The notes: generated by a model not told the origin, from the letters alone. 36,747 bases of DNA from Deltaproteobacteria bacterium (GCA_030667965.1 DAOUUW010000008.1:1-36747); one strand, 5' to 3'. Positions 23,948 to 34,614 are shown, numbered from the stretch's first letter. A program made the numbers and translations.

Positions 23948-24316
23948 TTATTTTTTACGTGAACCTGGTGTACGTCGAGGACCTTTTCTTGTCCTGGCAT
24001 TTGTTTTTGTCCTCTGGCCTCTGGCAGGAAGACTACGGCGATGTCTGATTCCACGATAGCAACCTAAATCCATCAGGCGCTTAATATCCATTGCTACTTC
24101 ACGCCTCCTATCACCCTCTACAGGGTAATCAGCGTCAATAATTTGTCGTATAGTAACTGCATCTTCATCAGTAAGAGAATCACTATTCATCGTACGTGAT
24201 AATCCTGCCTGATCAAGAATCTTTTTTGATGTTGTACGGCCTATACCATGAATATAGGTAAGGGCTATTTCCATGTGTTTATTTTTGGGTAAATCTATGC
24301 CTGCAATACGAGCCAA
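23948..24316 (-). CDS. rpsM: Ribosomal protein S13 (TTG start)
   Basis: The 122-residue head protein of the 30S subunit contacts tRNA through its basic tail ([15 protein letters not shown]). The N-terminus [10 protein letters not shown] is conserved, so the TTG at 24314-24316, preceded by GGGAGGT, is the true start. It is the first gene of the alpha segment after rpmJ. Confidence 0.97.
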   Translation of the reverse strand: MARIAGIDLPKNKHMEIALTYIHGIGRTTSKKILDQAGLSRTMNSDSLTDEDAVTIRQIIDADYPVEGDRRREVAMDIKRLMDLGCYRGIRHRRSLPARGQRTKTNARTRKGPRRTPGSRKK

Positions 24317-24343
24317 GGGGCTACCTCCCGATTATCTTTCCGG

Positions 24344-24457
24344 CTATCCCTGCCGTTGTTTATGTTTTTTAACCTTGCATGCAACACGGACAACCCCTTT
24401 GCGCTTATATACTTTGCAATCGCTGCACATTTTTTTAACTGATGCACGTACTTTCAT
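24344..24457 (-). CDS. rpmJ: Ribosomal protein L36 (zinc form)
   Basis: This gene is too short for the ORF track. The minus-strand frame reads [20 protein letters not shown] and ends KHKQRQG, 37 residues. The CxxC, the later Cys and the His (C11, C14, C27, H32) form the zinc site of the C+ type of L36. It lies 15 bases after infA and 27 before rpsM, its standard place. Confidence 0.95.
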   Translation of the reverse strand: MKVRASVKKMCSDCKVYKRKGVVRVACKVKKHKQRQG

Positions 24458-24472
24458 ATTTTATCCTTGCTG

Positions 24473-24706
24473 TTAATTCTTTTTTTGATTCCGGGACCTG
24501 AACGTAACTCTACCTCGAGTCAAATCGTAGGGTGAAAGCTCAATAGTAACTCTGTCACCAGGCAATATTTTTATGAAATGCATACGCATTTTACCGGAAA
24601 TATGTGCCAACACCTTATGTCCATTGTCAAGCTCCACACGAAACATTGCATTGGGCAAAGGTTCGATTATTGTCCCTTCTACAGAAATGGCTTCTTCTTT
24701 AGCCAT
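24473..24706 (-). CDS. infA: Translation initiation factor IF-1
   Basis: The 77-residue OB-fold protein ([26 protein letters not shown]) binds the 30S A site during initiation. The N-terminus (MAKEEAIS) and the tail (RSRNQKKN) are slightly longer than E. coli IF-1 (72). A 117-base gap separates it from map upstream; I see no clear promoter or terminator in it. Confidence 0.95.
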   Translation of the reverse strand: MAKEEAISVEGTIIEPLPNAMFRVELDNGHKVLAHISGKMRMHFIKILPGDRVTIELSPYDLTRGRVTFRSRNQKKN

Positions 24707-24823
24707 AAAAATAATTCCTTATCAAGCAGGTAAAACTGATTCTCTTATAATCGATTCATAAAAAAAACAATTTATTATCATAACATATTTTATACGAATT
24801 TCAAAATTAAAATATCTAAAAAA

Positions 24824-25591
24824 TTAACTTTCTGTGCCGTAACTCAATATTAAAGGACCATCTTCGGTTACAGCAACAGAATGCTCAAAATGCGCAGAAA
24901 GGCTTTTGTCACTGGTTACTACAGTCCATCCATCACGCAGAACCTTTACTTCATAGCCTCCGGCATTAACCATCGGCTCAATGGCAATAACCATACCGGG
25001 CAGAAGTTTAGCTGATCTCTCATTCCGATTATAATTTGGCACCTCAGGTGGTTCATGCAGAGATTGACCAATGCCGTGTCCTACAAATTGACGAACAACA
25101 GAATAACCAGCCTGCTCAACATAATTTTGAACAGCCTGTGAAATATCAGATACCCTATTGCCAACCCTAACCTGTTCAATGCCATTGAACAGAGATCCAC
25201 GGGTAACGTTCAAAAGTTTTTCAGCGGCAGAATCAATTTTGCCGACAGGAAGTGTTACAGCTGCATCTCCAAAGAAACCTTTATATTTTACGCCAAAATC
25301 AATACTGAGAATATCACCTTCTTTTAAAACAACCTTTTTAGAAGGAATACCATGAACAACTTGTTCATTTAATGACACACAGAGACTTCCAGGAAACCCT
25401 CTATACCCTTTAAAAGCAGGAACAGAGCCTTTACTGCGAGCAAATTTTTCAGCTAATTTATCTAATTCTAAAGTTGTAACTCCGGGTTTTATATAATCCC
25501 TGAGCATAGATAGCGTCTGTGCCACTATCTGATTTGCCTCCTTCATAATCACAATCTGTGAAGGAGACTTTAAAATAATTACTGAAGCCAT
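24824..25591 (-). CDS. map: Methionine aminopeptidase, type I
   Basis: The 255-residue enzyme removes the N-terminal Met from nascent proteins. The metal-ligand regions are present (SIDFGVKYKGFFGDAA, FVGHGIGQSLHEPPEV, VIAIEPMVNAGG). It follows secY by 13 bases. The adk gene that often stands between secY and map is absent. Confidence 0.96.
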   Translation of the reverse strand: MASVIILKSPSQIVIMKEANQIVAQTLSMLRDYIKPGVTTLELDKLAEKFARSKGSVPAFKGYRGFPGSLCVSLNEQVVHGIPSKKVVLKEGDILSIDFGVKYKGFFGDAAVTLPVGKIDSAAEKLLNVTRGSLFNGIEQVRVGNRVSDISQAVQNYVEQAGYSVVRQFVGHGIGQSLHEPPEVPNYNRNERSAKLLPGMVIAIEPMVNAGGYEVKVLRDGWTVVTSDKSLSAHFEHSVAVTEDGPLILSYGTES

Positions 25592-25604
25592 AAGAATTCC
25601 GGAT

Positions 25605-26915
25605 TTACCGTCTGCCCTTAATACGTCCTGTCTTTAAAAAACCGTCATAATTGCGTGAAATTGAATGCGACTCTATTTGTGAAAGAGTATCAATAGCAAC
25701 ACCCACAACAATCAACAAGGCTGTACCGCCAAAATAAAAGGGAACATTCAACTGGTCTATTAATATCGTCGGCAGCACACAGACAAGACTGACATAAATA
25801 GCACCAATAACAGTTAAACGGGTGATAACTTTATCAATAAATTCAGCGGTGCGTTTACCCGGTCGAACACCAGGGATAAAGCCACCGTTCTTTTTTAAAT
25901 TCTCTGATACATCTACCGGGTTAAAAGTGACTGCAGTATAAAAAAAGCAGAAAAAGACAATCATTCCAACAAAGAGCAGCGTATGAAGAGGACTTCCCCA
26001 AGCCAACAAAGATGAAGCTCGCTGTATCCAGTCAACCTGAATAAACCCGCCAATCGTTGCCGGAAACATCATAATAGAGGATGCAAAAATCGGCGGAATA
26101 ACACCGGATATATTTATCTTAAGAGGGAGATGGGATCTCTGCCCGCCATACATCTGACGTCCAACCATCCGCTTTGCATACTGTATGGGGATTCTGCGCT
26201 GGGCTGTCTCAAAAAATATAATAATACCTATTACACCGACCATCATGACAAGCAAAATCGGCAGAAAAATCAAAGTCATCTCACCGGTGCTGAACATCTT
26301 AAATGTATTAACAATGGCAGCCGGTAATCTGGCAACAATACCTGCAAAAATAATCAATGATATTCCATTGCCTATACCCCGTTCCGTCACCTGCTCACCA
26401 AGCCACATTAAAAAGGCGGTACCCGAGGTCAGAGTCAAAATGGTCATAAGCCTGAAAGCCCAACCGGGATCTATGACAATCATTTCATTTCCGACAGGAG
26501 CAGCCATGCCTTCAAGCCCGATACTAATCATCGTAGACTGAATAATACTAAGGCCGACAGTGGCATACCGGGTGTATTGGGTAATCTTTCTCCGTCCGGC
26601 TTCACCCTCTTTTTTCAATGCCTCAAGATGCGGAACAACCACAGTCAAAAGCTGAAAAATAATCGATGCGCTGATATAGGGCATAATTCCAAGGGCAAAA
26701 ATAGAAAAATTTTCTAAAGCGCCACCGGAGAACATGTTAAACATGCCAAAAAGCGTGCCTGCATTTTTTTCAAAAAAGGCTGCAAGAGCCTCTCCATTAA
26801 TCCCAGTGGTGGGGATCTGCACACCTGCACGATATACTGCAAGCATGAAAAGCGTAAACGTTATACGTTTTCTCAGCTCAGGTACAGTTGCAACACTTTG
26901 TAAAGCACCTGCCAT
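25605..26915 (-). CDS. secY: Protein translocase subunit SecY
   Basis: The 436-residue inner-membrane channel has ten hydrophobic segments and the conserved [20 protein letters not shown] and [11 protein letters not shown] regions. It forms the SecYEG pore. It lies 14 bases after rplO, as in the spc operon. Confidence 0.97.
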   Translation of the reverse strand: MAGALQSVATVPELRKRITFTLFMLAVYRAGVQIPTTGINGEALAAFFEKNAGTLFGMFNMFSGGALENFSIFALGIMPYISASIIFQLLTVVVPHLEALKKEGEAGRRKITQYTRYATVGLSIIQSTMISIGLEGMAAPVGNEMIVIDPGWAFRLMTILTLTSGTAFLMWLGEQVTERGIGNGISLIIFAGIVARLPAAIVNTFKMFSTGEMTLIFLPILLVMMVGVIGIIIFFETAQRRIPIQYAKRMVGRQMYGGQRSHLPLKINISGVIPPIFASSIMMFPATIGGFIQVDWIQRASSLLAWGSPLHTLLFVGMIVFFCFFYTAVTFNPVDVSENLKKNGGFIPGVRPGKRTAEFIDKVITRLTVIGAIYVSLVCVLPTILIDQLNVPFYFGGTALLIVVGVAIDTLSQIESHSISRNYDGFLKTGRIKGRR

Positions 26916-26929
26916 TGAATTACCCCTGT

Positions 26930-27367
26930 CTATTCGATGGTTCCGCCCGCGCTCTCAATTTTACGGCGGGCACCATCGCTGACTTTATCTACTGCAACAA
27001 TAAATTTTTTAGATATATCCCCATCTCCAAGGATTTTAACGAAAGAATCCTTGGCTTTTATAAGCCCTGCATTTATCAATGCGTCGCGGTCAACTCTACT
27101 GTCACTTTCGAGTTTCTCAAGATCCCTGACATTAACAATTGCAAATTCCTTACGAAAAATATTATTAAATCCACGCTTGGGCAACCTGCGTTGCAGAGGC
27201 ATCTGACCGCCTTCAAATCCCGGTTTAATTCCACTACCGGAACGAGCCTTGAAACCCTTATGACCACGACCTGAAGTTTTACCATGACCTGAACCATGGC
27301 CTCTACCGAGACGTTTTTTCTGCTTACGTGCACCCTTTTGAGGGGATAGATTTGATAATGAAAGCAT
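26930..27367 (-). CDS. rplO: Ribosomal protein L15
   Basis: The 145-residue protein has the basic glycine-rich N-terminal extension ([19 protein letters not shown]) that reaches into the 50S core. Its ATG overlaps the rpmD stop by one base (TAATG), with GAGGAG just upstream inside rpmD. Confidence 0.97.
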   Translation of the reverse strand: MLSLSNLSPQKGARKQKKRLGRGHGSGHGKTSGRGHKGFKARSGSGIKPGFEGGQMPLQRRLPKRGFNNIFRKEFAIVNVRDLEKLESDSRVDRDALINAGLIKAKDSFVKILGDGDISKKFIVAVDKVSDGARRKIESAGGTIE

Positions 27368-27549
27368 TATATCTCCTCCACAGCAACAAGATGTTGGACC
27401 TTATTGATCATTCCCCGAATTTCAGGAGTATCTTTACGAACAATTATTTTGCTCGTTTTAGTAAGACCCAATCCCGTAACAGTAGCTCGAATCTTCTCTG
27501 TGCTGCCTATCACGCTTTTTGTTAATATAATTTTAAGCTCTTTTGCCAT
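27367..27549 (-). CDS. rpmD: Ribosomal protein L30
   Basis: The 60-residue protein has the L30 core ([21 protein letters not shown]). The track adds two codons (ATG GTC); the ATG at 27547-27549 (MAKELK) is better placed relative to the AACAGGT ribosome-binding site, which would lie against the upstream ATG. The leader contains a hairpin whose arm could also pair with this site. Confidence 0.94.
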   Translation of the reverse strand: MAKELKIILTKSVIGSTEKIRATVTGLGLTKTSKIIVRKDTPEIRGMINKVQHLVAVEEI

Positions 27550-27563
27550 GACCATACCTGTTA

Positions 27564-27597
27564 AAAACCTGTTACCAATAAATCAGGAACAGGTTTT
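27564..27597 (-). promoter_or_regulatory. Hairpin before rpmD with a duplicated AACAGGT
   Basis: In the minus-strand mRNA AAAACCTGTT and AACAGGTTTT form a perfect ten-base-pair stem with a 14-base loop. A second AACAGGT follows at once and is the likely rpmD ribosome-binding site. The ACCTGTT arm can pair with either copy, so two mutually exclusive structures are possible. Confidence 0.5.
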
Positions 27598-27652
27598 GAC
27601 AATTTATTTATGTAAAATGTGTTTTGTTAATTCAATGGAGGAGGTAGAAGCA

Positions 27653-28159
27653 TTAAACCAGAATCTCTTCGACTGTCATTCCCCTCTGTGCGGCAATCTT
27701 CTCAACACTACGTAATCTCCGCAGTCCATCCATTGTCGCCTTGACAAGATTATGGGGGTTATGCGAACCAAGACATTTAGTGAGTATATTCTGCACTCCT
27801 GCGGCCTCAAGTACAGCACGAACAGCTCCACCGGCAATAACACCTGTACCGGCGGATGCAGGCTTCAGCATTACCTTGCCGGCTCCATACTTACCGTCAA
27901 TTTCATGGGGTATACTCACATCAGTAATGGAAACAGGCTTCATGTCTTTTCTTGCTCTTTCAACACCTTTACGGATAGCTTCCGGAACCTGATTGGCTTT
28001 ACCCAATCCATATCCAACACTACCATTTCCATCGCCCACAACAACGATTGCACTAAAGCTGAACCTTCGACCACCCTTGACAACCTTAGCAACCCTGTTG
28101 ATAAAAACAATCTTTTCGATAAGTTGATCATCCATCTTATCGTTTTTGAAATCAGCCAA
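27653..28159 (-). CDS. rpsE: Ribosomal protein S5 (probable TTG start)
   Basis: The 168-residue 30S protein is involved in decoding accuracy. It has the double-stranded-RNA-binding domain ([23 protein letters not shown]) and [18 protein letters not shown] at 28157-28159 gives the expected N-terminal length and follows GGGGGTT; the ATG at codon 9 has no good site. A 103-base leader with a hairpin follows before rpmD. Confidence 0.95.
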   Translation of the reverse strand: MADFKNDKMDDQLIEKIVFINRVAKVVKGGRRFSFSAIVVVGDGNGSVGYGLGKANQVPEAIRKGVERARKDMKPVSITDVSIPHEIDGKYGAGKVMLKPASAGTGVIAGGAVRAVLEAAGVQNILTKCLGSHNPHNLVKATMDGLRRLRSVEKIAAQRGMTVEEILV

Positions 28160-28221
28160 CTTGAACCCCCAAATAATGCGTATAGTTTAAATGGAAAATG
28201 CTATACAAGTCATAAATAAAT

Positions 28222-28587
28222 CTAAAAGCGCAGACCACCTTCGCGCGCACCGTCAGATAAAGCCTTTACTCGTCCATGATAAATATAACCACCCCTATCA
28301 AAGACAACTTTCTCCAAACCATGGGCTTTCATTTTTTCAGCGAGTAATTTACCGACCTGACGTGCCTGCTCTTTTTTACTGTTACCTTCCGCATCACTAA
28401 AGGCCTTATCACAGGTAGACATAGAGCAGAGCGTGTGTCCGGCTACATCGTCGATAACCTGTGCATAAATATGTTTGGCACTTTTAAATACACGAAGTCG
28501 GGGCACTTCTTGAGTCCCGGAAATTTTTTTTCTTATTCTTTTAACACGTTTGTTACGTGCAACTACCTTTGGATTTGTTTTCGACAT
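28222..28587 (-). CDS. rplR: Ribosomal protein L18
   Basis: The 121-residue 5S-rRNA-binding protein has [17 protein letters not shown] and the [25 protein letters not shown] end typical of L18. It uses an ATG start and lies 32 bases after rplF. Confidence 0.97.
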   Translation of the reverse strand: MSKTNPKVVARNKRVKRIRKKISGTQEVPRLRVFKSAKHIYAQVIDDVAGHTLCSMSTCDKAFSDAEGNSKKEQARQVGKLLAEKMKAHGLEKVVFDRGGYIYHGRVKALSDGAREGGLRF

Positions 28588-28619
28588 TATCGTGACCTGA
28601 TTAATTCGAGATTACTCTG

Positions 28620-29156
28620 TTACTTGGAAGCAGTTTTTCCTGCTTTCCTTACAATATGTTCACCTTCATACCTGATTCCTTTTCCTTTATAGGGTTCAGG
28701 TTTTCTGATCGAACGAATCTTCGCAGCCGTCTGACCGACAAGTTCCTTGTCAATGGACTCAAGAGAAATGGTCGATTTGTCTACTGTCCCTGCAACACCT
28801 TCGGGCAAGGTAAAAACAACGGGATTTGAAAATCCCACATTCAGGGTTAAAACATTATTTTTCATATCAGACTTATAACCCACTCCTTCAATAACAAGCT
28901 TCTTGGTAAACATCTTTTCCGTACCAATTATCATATTATTAACCAGAGTGCGGGTAAGGCCGCTGAAGGCACGAGTACGTTTGCTGTTGTCAAGGCATTT
29001 CACCGTAATGACACCATCAGACTGAACCAGTTCGATCTCCGGACGAATAATACGTTCAAGAGATCCCTTTGGGCCGTCTACTTTTACATGTGTACCATTA
29101 ATATCTACTTTAACCCCAGCAGGCACATTGATGGGTTGATTGCCTATCCTCGACAT
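28620..29156 (-). CDS. rplF: Ribosomal protein L6
   Basis: The 178-residue protein has the duplicated L6 fold and the signature PEPYKGKGIRYEGEHIVRKAGK. It starts MSRIGNQPINVP after a GGAGAT site. The 95 bases between rpsH and rplF hold no gene. Confidence 0.97.
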   Translation of the reverse strand: MSRIGNQPINVPAGVKVDINGTHVKVDGPKGSLERIIRPEIELVQSDGVITVKCLDNSKRTRAFSGLTRTLVNNMIIGTEKMFTKKLVIEGVGYKSDMKNNVLTLNVGFSNPVVFTLPEGVAGTVDKSTISLESIDKELVGQTAAKIRSIRKPEPYKGKGIRYEGEHIVRKAGKTASK

Positions 29157-29251
29157 TGGGTATCTCCAATTTATCGTACTAACGTTACTTACTTAATTAT
29201 ATAAACCGTGGAGTGGGTAGCGTACTGCACAAAACATTAAGGCGCAGGAAA

Positions 29252-29650
29252 TTACCATACATTACAAAGAATTTCTCCACCGACTCCGTTCTTCCTGGCT
29301 TCTCTGTCAGTAAGAATTCCTGAGGAAGTTGAAAGAATGGCAATTCCGAGTCCGCTCATAACCTTTGGAATCTTATCGGATTTAAGATAAACACGACAAC
29401 CGGGCTTACTTACTCTTTTCAGTCCGGTGATAACACAGTTATTATGCTTATCATATTTGAGACCGATTTTGAGAATTCCCTGCTTATCATCTGCAAGAAC
29501 TTCCACATCCGACACATATCCCTCTTGTTTGAGTATATCAGCTACATTCTTTTTAAATTTAGAATGCGGCATCTCCAGAGAGTCAAATTTTACCAAACGT
29601 GCATTTCTAATTCTGGTCAGCATATCTGCCAGAGGATCACTCATAGACAT
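29252..29650 (-). CDS. rpsH: Ribosomal protein S8
   Basis: The 132-residue 16S-binding protein has [13 protein letters not shown] at the N-terminus and the [22 protein letters not shown] end. The first ATG (MSMSD) has AAAGGAG seven bases upstream and is kept. In E. coli S8 is the spc-operon repressor; the target site was not identified here. Confidence 0.97.
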   Translation of the reverse strand: MSMSDPLADMLTRIRNARLVKFDSLEMPHSKFKKNVADILKQEGYVSDVEVLADDKQGILKIGLKYDKHNNCVITGLKRVSKPGCRVYLKSDKIPKVMSGLGIAILSTSSGILTDREARKNGVGGEILCNVW

Positions 29651-29692
29651 AAAAATACTCCTTTTGCATCCAATACAAATGAGAATTAAATT

Positions 29693-29878
29693 TTACCAGC
29701 TTGACTTTGTTACGCCGGTTATCTCACCGCGAGACGCAAGGGTTCTAAAGCAAATCCGGCAAATCCCGAACTTACGAATAAAAGCGCGTGGTCTTCCACA
29801 AAGCGGACATCGATTATAAGCACGAACCTTGAATTTAGGCGTACGCTCACTTTTTGATATTAAGGATTTCTTAGCCAA
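29693..29878 (-). CDS. rpsN: Ribosomal protein S14, zinc-binding short form (TTG start)
   Basis: The 61-residue zinc-type S14 has two CxxC pairs (CPLCGRP and CRICFRTLA) and the [11 protein letters not shown] end. The start codon is TTG (29876-29878) with AGGAGG six bases upstream; no in-frame ATG is available. Confidence 0.96.
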   Translation of the reverse strand: MAKKSLISKSERTPKFKVRAYNRCPLCGRPRAFIRKFGICRICFRTLASRGEITGVTKSSW

Positions 29879-29898
29879 CCTCTTCCTCCTGGACAGTA

Positions 29899-30438
29899 CT
29901 ATTTACGAAAAGGCATTCCTAATGTACGTAAGAGAAAACGTCCCTCTTCATCAGTCTTTGCATTGGTGGTAATAGTGATATTAAAACCTTTAATCTTATC
30001 GATTTTGTCGTAATCAATTTCAGGGAAAATAATATGTTCCTGAATACCCATGGAAAAATTACCCCTACCGTCAAAACCTGTTGCTTTCACTCCCCTGAAG
30101 TCACGAACCCTGGGCAGAGCGATATGGACGAGCTTACTATAAAAATCATACATCATTTCATGACGCAGCGTAACGCGGCAGCCAATGGGCATACCTTCGC
30201 GCAACTTGAAGCTGGCAATGGATTTCTTTGCCTTGGTGACAACTGATTTCTGCCCGGCAATCATGGTCATCTCATTAGATGCACCCTCAACAATTTTCGG
30301 ATTTTGAACAGCTTCACCAAGTCCCATGTTAAGAACAATTTTCTCAATCTTGGGAACCTGCATAATATTCTTATACCCAAACTCCTTCATGAGCTTAGGT
30401 ATACATTCTTTTTTGTAGTACTCTTGCAAACTGGACAT
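29899..30438 (-). CDS. rplE: Ribosomal protein L5
   Basis: The 179-residue 5S-rRNA-binding protein has [16 protein letters not shown] and [18 protein letters not shown]. The track starts four codons early at TTG; the ATG at 30436-30438 (MSSLQEYY) is preceded by TTGGAGG at proper spacing and matches the family start. Confidence 0.96.
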   Translation of the reverse strand: MSSLQEYYKKECIPKLMKEFGYKNIMQVPKIEKIVLNMGLGEAVQNPKIVEGASNEMTMIAGQKSVVTKAKKSIASFKLREGMPIGCRVTLRHEMMYDFYSKLVHIALPRVRDFRGVKATGFDGRGNFSMGIQEHIIFPEIDYDKIDKIKGFNITITTNAKTDEEGRFLLRTLGMPFRK

Positions 30439-30459
30439 TCTAGCCTCCAATGAAACAAA

Positions 30460-30795
30460 CTATACGTTTGCCTCTATTGATTCACCACACTTCTTACATA
30501 CACGAGACTTACTGCCGTCATCCAAAATTGATGTCTTAATCCGGACGGCTTTAGCGCATTTTGAACAAATAAGCATCAAATTGGAAACATGTATTGGAGC
30601 TTCCATATCAATAATTCCACCTTGCTGATTATTCATATTGGGCTTCATATGGCGCTTTACAATATTTATTTTTTCAACTTTCGCTTTATTTAATGCGGGA
30701 AATATTTTGGTAATCTTGCCTACACGCCCTTTGTCTTTACCGGCAATAACCTCAACCTTATCATTGAGCTTGAGATAATTTTTTCCTACAGCCAT
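30460..30795 (-). CDS. rplX: Ribosomal protein L24 with zinc-ribbon tail
   Basis: The 111-residue protein has a KOW motif (VIAGKDKGRVGKI) and a C-terminal half with two CxxC pairs (CSKCAKAVRI, CKKCGESI), a zinc-ribbon form of L24 a little longer than E. coli L24. It is the 50S assembly initiator. It starts MAVGKNYLKLND with ATG. Confidence 0.96.
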   Translation of the reverse strand: MAVGKNYLKLNDKVEVIAGKDKGRVGKITKIFPALNKAKVEKINIVKRHMKPNMNNQQGGIIDMEAPIHVSNLMLICSKCAKAVRIKTSILDDGSKSRVCKKCGESIEANV

Positions 30796-30869
30796 CAGTC
30801 AATCCCCACTACTTATTTCTTTTTTAAAGGTCAATCATTATATTCGTTAAGCCGGCAACTCGTCGGCAT

Positions 30870-31238
30870 CTAAAGTACTTCAGGTGCAAGAGATACTATT
30901 TTCATATAACCATGAGCACGAAGTTCGCGTGCAACAGGACCAAATATCCTGGTTCCCATTGGTTCGCCGGATGCGGTAAGAAGCACTGCTGAATTTTCAT
31001 CAAATTTAACGGAAGTATCATCTTCACGCCTTAATTTGTATGCTGTGCGAACTATTACAGCTCGCATGACATCACCTTTTTTCACCTTTGCATTCGGCAT
31101 TGCCTCTTTAACGGTGACAACTATCACGTCTCCGACCCTGGCATATCTTTTCTTTGTACCTCCAAGAACTCGAATACAAAGTACCTTCTTTGCTCCAGAA
31201 TTATCTGCCACATTAAGGACGGTTTCTGTCTGTATCAT
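30870..31238 (-). CDS. rplN: Ribosomal protein L14
   Basis: The 122-residue 50S protein is highly conserved ([22 protein letters not shown]). The track extends it by 24 codons to 31310; that extension is not part of L14. The ATG at 31236-31238 has GGTGAAG upstream and gives the exact family length. Confidence 0.97.
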   Translation of the reverse strand: MIQTETVLNVADNSGAKKVLCIRVLGGTKKRYARVGDVIVVTVKEAMPNAKVKKGDVMRAVIVRTAYKLRREDDTSVKFDENSAVLLTASGEPMGTRIFGPVARELRAHGYMKIVSLAPEVL

Positions 31239-31335
31239 ATCTTCACCATCAACCCGGTACAAACCGGATATTACAGTATAAAAATTACCTGAACTCCTAA
31301 ATAACAACACATAAAAGGAGCTTCATTTAATAAAA

Positions 31336-31596
31336 TTAAACGGCTTGTTCAAGAATTGAACGTAATCTCCACCGTTTACTTTTACTCAACGGACGACATT
31401 CCTCAATAAGTACCTTGTCTCCAATTTTACAGAGATTCTGAGGATCATCTGCCATATATTTGACTTGCCGGCGAATATATTTACCATAGAATTTATGGGG
31501 GATTAAACGCTCGGTGAGGACAACAACACTTTTTTCCATTTTATCGCTTGTTACAACGCCGATTCTGGTCTTCTTGTTTGCTTTATTTTCAGACAT
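31336..31596 (-). CDS. rpsQ: Ribosomal protein S17
   Basis: The 86-residue 16S-binding OB-fold protein has [17 protein letters not shown] and [15 protein letters not shown]. The track begins at a TTG five codons upstream; the ATG at 31594-31596 (MSENKANKK) gives the family length. Its ribosome-binding site is weak. The 97 bases to rplN hold no gene. Confidence 0.94.
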   Translation of the reverse strand: MSENKANKKTRIGVVTSDKMEKSVVVLTERLIPHKFYGKYIRRQVKYMADDPQNLCKIGDKVLIEECRPLSKSKRWRLRSILEQAV

Positions 31597-31653
31597 CTGT
31601 ATTTCCCACAAATATGATCACATACGACCATGTATCATTAAGTATCTTTTTTA

Positions 31654-31845
31654 TTACGCCCTGAGTTTCTCAGTCATGACGGTCTTGCACCTGGAGATAT
31701 CTTTTTTCAGCTCATGCAATCTGGAGGTATTCTCAAGGGGCCTGATACCGTGCTGAAAACGCAATTTATTCAATTCTTCAGCAAGATCAACTGATTTCGA
31801 CTGCAAATCCTCAACACTCATCTCACGCATATCTTTGGCAATCAT
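31654..31845 (-). CDS. rpmC: Ribosomal protein L29
   Basis: The 63-residue two-helix protein at the exit tunnel has [20 protein letters not shown]. The start overlaps the rplP stop by four bases (ATGA type), so translation is coupled. Confidence 0.96.
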   Translation of the reverse strand: MIAKDMREMSVEDLQSKSVDLAEELNKLRFQHGIRPLENTSRLHELKKDISRCKTVMTEKLRA

Positions 31846-32258
31846 AATGTTGTACTCTTTGTAATTACTTTCGTTTGAAAAGGAAGTTTGTTGCCGGCCA
31901 GAGTCAATGCTTTTATAGCAAGACTTTCTTCAACACCGGTTATTTCATAGAGAATTCTGCCGGGCTTAATGGGGGCGACCCAAGAGTCAGGACTGCCTTT
32001 TCCCTTACCCATTCTAGTTTCCGCCGGCTTTTTGGTAACTGGTTTGTCCGGGAAAACACGAATCCACATCTTGCCGCCACGCTTCACAGTTCGACTGATT
32101 GTAATACGGGCAGCTTCTATCTGCTGGGCTGTCATTTTGCCACACTGAGTTGCCTTTAAGGCATAATCACCAAATGATATTGATGAACCGCGTAAAGCTT
32201 TACCTTTCATGCGGCCCTTCATCTGTTTTCTATGTTTAACTTTTTTCGGACTAAGCAT
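31842..32258 (-). CDS. rplP: Ribosomal protein L16
   Basis: The 138-residue protein near the A site and peptidyl-transferase centre has [19 protein letters not shown] and [18 protein letters not shown] 104-base gap with a small hairpin separates it from rpsC. Confidence 0.97.
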   Translation of the reverse strand: MLSPKKVKHRKQMKGRMKGKALRGSSISFGDYALKATQCGKMTAQQIEAARITISRTVKRGGKMWIRVFPDKPVTKKPAETRMGKGKGSPDSWVAPIKPGRILYEITGVEESLAIKALTLAGNKLPFQTKVITKSTTL

Positions 32259-32321
32259 TAAATTTTACCCTAATCAATATCAAGCACAACAGTACTCGGC
32301 TTGAACTTATTACAATATAAA

Positions 32322-32347
32322 AACAAGGCGTATCCAAGAACCTTGTT
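32322..32347 (-). terminator. Hairpin with T-run between rpsC and rplP
   Basis: In the mRNA AACAAGG pairs with CCTTGTT around a 12-base loop, followed by TTTAT. It resembles a weak intrinsic terminator inside the superoperon and could act as an attenuator or an RNA-processing site. Confidence 0.45.
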
Positions 32348-32362
32348 AAAATAGATGGTATA

Positions 32363-33010
32363 CTATTCCAAAAGCTGTTCTGCCTCAGACAACACTTCAC
32401 CCTTGAAAATCCACACCTTTACACCGATAATACCGTATGTGGTCTTTGCCTCAGCAAAGCCGTAATCAATATCAGCTCTCAATGTGTGAAGAGGAACCCG
32501 TCCTTCACGGTACCACTCGCGTCGTGCCATCTCAGCACCGCCTAATCTACCGGAGCAGGCTATCTTAATACCTTTTGCACCGAACTTCAAGGCGATATTA
32601 ACAGACTTTTTCATTGCCCGTCGAAATGCAATACGTCTTTCCAGCTGCAGGGCAACATTTTCTGCGACAAGCTGTGCATCGGCTTCAGGTCGTCTAACTT
32701 CCTGAATATCGACAACACATCTCTTGTTTGTGAGCTTATCAAGTTCTTTTTTAAGCCCCTCTATTTCCGCCCCTTTCTTTCCTATAACAATACCAGGCCT
32801 AGCTGTATGAAGTTTTAATTTCAGCTTTTCACCGGTACGGGCGATATTAATTTTTGAAAGTCCCGCATGATACAGTCTTTTTTTCAAAAATTTTCTGATC
32901 TTTTGATCTTCAATTAAATTTTTCGAATAATCACGGTCTGCATACCAGGTTGACTCCCAGGAACGAACAATATTAAGGCGCAAACCTATTGGATTAACTT
33001 TCTGGCCCAA
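32363..33010 (-). CDS. rpsC: Ribosomal protein S3 (TTG start)
   Basis: The 215-residue 30S head protein has a KH domain ([18 protein letters not shown]) and the [10 protein letters not shown] end. [12 protein letters not shown] is the universal S3 start, so the TTG at 33008-33010, with GGAGG six bases upstream, is real. Confidence 0.97.
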   Translation of the reverse strand: MGQKVNPIGLRLNIVRSWESTWYADRDYSKNLIEDQKIRKFLKKRLYHAGLSKINIARTGEKLKLKLHTARPGIVIGKKGAEIEGLKKELDKLTNKRCVVDIQEVRRPEADAQLVAENVALQLERRIAFRRAMKKSVNIALKFGAKGIKIACSGRLGGAEMARREWYREGRVPLHTLRADIDYGFAEAKTTYGIIGVKVWIFKGEVLSEAEQLLE

Positions 33011-33088
33011 AACCTTCCTCCATCACAAAAACATTTTTGTATTGAACAGCCTTATCAGGATAAATACTTAACAAACAAATTTAATGAA

Positions 33089-33421
33089 TCAAATCTCATC
33101 TAACACGACGGTTATATGGCTGGATCTCTTCAGAATCCTTGAAGCCCTGCCCATTGCCCTCGGACGTATACGCTTCAGCATGGAGCCACCGTCAACATAC
33201 ACCTTTTTAACATACAAGGTATCAACATCTATCGATTCGTTCTGGCTTGCATTTGCCACGGCGGACTCTACAACCTTACGAAGAATCCGTGCACCTTTTT
33301 TCGGCATAAAACGCAAATTATTGAGCGCTTCCTCTACCTGCCGGCCACGAATTATATCTGCAATCAGCCGTGCCTTCTGCGGTGAAATCCTTATATTTCT
33401 AACAACTGCCTTCGCTTCCAT
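33089..33421 (-). CDS. rplV: Ribosomal protein L22
   Basis: The 110-residue tunnel protein has the [21 protein letters not shown]-terminus and the loop region [16 protein letters not shown] that lines the exit tunnel. ATG start. Confidence 0.97.
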   Translation of the reverse strand: MEAKAVVRNIRISPQKARLIADIIRGRQVEEALNNLRFMPKKGARILRKVVESAVANASQNESIDVDTLYVKKVYVDGGSMLKRIRPRAMGRASRILKRSSHITVVLDEI

Positions 33422-33455
33422 TGCTTACTGACTCCTTTTCAGGTGAAAAGTATTC

Positions 33456-33731
33456 TTACTTTTTGCCCTTTCTGTCACCGGAATGGCTGTAAAAAGTACG
33501 CGTGGGGGAAAATTCACCCAACTTGTGACCAACCATGTTTTCCGTAACAAAGACAGGAATGAATTTTTTCCCATTATGTACGGCAAAGGTAAGACCAACC
33601 ATCTCAGGCAGTATGTCTGATCTGCGAGACCAGGTTTTTATAACCTTTCTTGAGCCGCTTTCCTTTGCGTTTTCAACTTTTTGCAACAAATGATCATCAA
33701 CAAACGGACCTTTTTTTATTGAACGTCCCAC
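33456..33731 (-). CDS. rpsS: Ribosomal protein S19 (GTG start)
   Basis: The 91-residue 30S head protein has [16 protein letters not shown] and [15 protein letters not shown]. The start codon is GTG (33729-33731) and the conserved N-terminus leaves no alternative. It lies 15 bases after rplB. Confidence 0.97.
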   Translation of the reverse strand: MGRSIKKGPFVDDHLLQKVENAKESGSRKVIKTWSRRSDILPEMVGLTFAVHNGKKFIPVFVTENMVGHKLGEFSPTRTFYSHSGDRKGKK

Positions 33732-33746
33732 GTTATTTCCCCCTCA

Positions 33747-34571
33747 CTACGACCTTTTCTTGACGATATCTTTATCCGATTGCTTACGCCGTCTCGTCTT
33801 AAATCCTTTAGTCGGTACGCCCCAAGGAGTACATGGATGACGACCACCTGAACTCTTCCCTTCACCACCACCCATCGGATGGTCTACCGGGTTCATAGCT
33901 ACACCGCGAACTTTCGGTCTTTTCCCTTTCCATCTATTACGGCCGGCTTTGCCAATTTTCTGACTGTCATGTTCGACATTACCAATCTGACCAATGCACG
34001 CCCTACACTTACAATGAAAACGCCGCACCTCACCGGAAGGCAATTTCACCAGAACATTGTCCCCTTCCTTAGCCATCAACTGAGCAGAAACACCGGCACT
34101 GCGAACCAACTGAGCACCTTTGCCGATTCTCATTTCAACATTATGAATAATGCTGCCCAGAGGAATATTGGCCATTGGAAGGCAATTGCCTATTTTAATA
34201 TCAACAGTTTCCCCTGTCTCTACTACGTCACCAACCTTAATGCCGAGAGGAGAAAGAATATATCTCTTTTCCCCATCTGCATAAAAAAGTAGAGCGATAT
34301 TTGCTGATCGATTCGGATCATATTCTATTGAAGAGACCTTCGCTGGAATATTTTCCTTATTTCTTTTAAAATCAATAACCCTATACTTCCGTTTATGGCC
34401 ACCACCTATATGCCTGGCAGTAATACGGCCATTATTATTACGGCCGCCGGATTTTCGAAGCGGTTCAACCAGACTTTTTTCAGGTCTGGATTTAGACAGT
34501 TCCGGGTTCACTATTGAAACATAGTTCCTTCGACCCGGCGATGTCGGTTTATAGGTCTTCATTGTTGCCAT
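33747..34571 (-). CDS. rplB: Ribosomal protein L2
   Basis: The 274-residue core 50S protein is required for peptidyl transferase. It has [15 protein letters not shown] and the C-terminal [16 protein letters not shown] loop. ATG start at 34569-34571. Confidence 0.98.
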   Translation of the reverse strand: MATMKTYKPTSPGRRNYVSIVNPELSKSRPEKSLVEPLRKSGGRNNNGRITARHIGGGHKRKYRVIDFKRNKENIPAKVSSIEYDPNRSANIALLFYADGEKRYILSPLGIKVGDVVETGETVDIKIGNCLPMANIPLGSIIHNVEMRIGKGAQLVRSAGVSAQLMAKEGDNVLVKLPSGEVRRFHCKCRACIGQIGNVEHDSQKIGKAGRNRWKGKRPKVRGVAMNPVDHPMGGGEGKSSGGRHPCTPWGVPTKGFKTRRRKQSDKDIVKKRS

Positions 34572-34614
34572 TTCTTACCCCGAATATTTAGTTATACGAT
34601 AAATAAAATGCAGG

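Noticed and set aside
24707-24823. Missing adk gene or small RNA between map and infA
   Set aside because: The 117-base gap is AT-rich with no ORF of adenylate kinase type and no clear structure; absence of adk here is a normal variant of the spc operon.
30870-31310. N-terminally extended L14 (146 residues)
   Set aside because: The extra 24 residues are outside the highly conserved L14 sequence, and a well-placed ATG with a ribosome-binding site exists at 31238.
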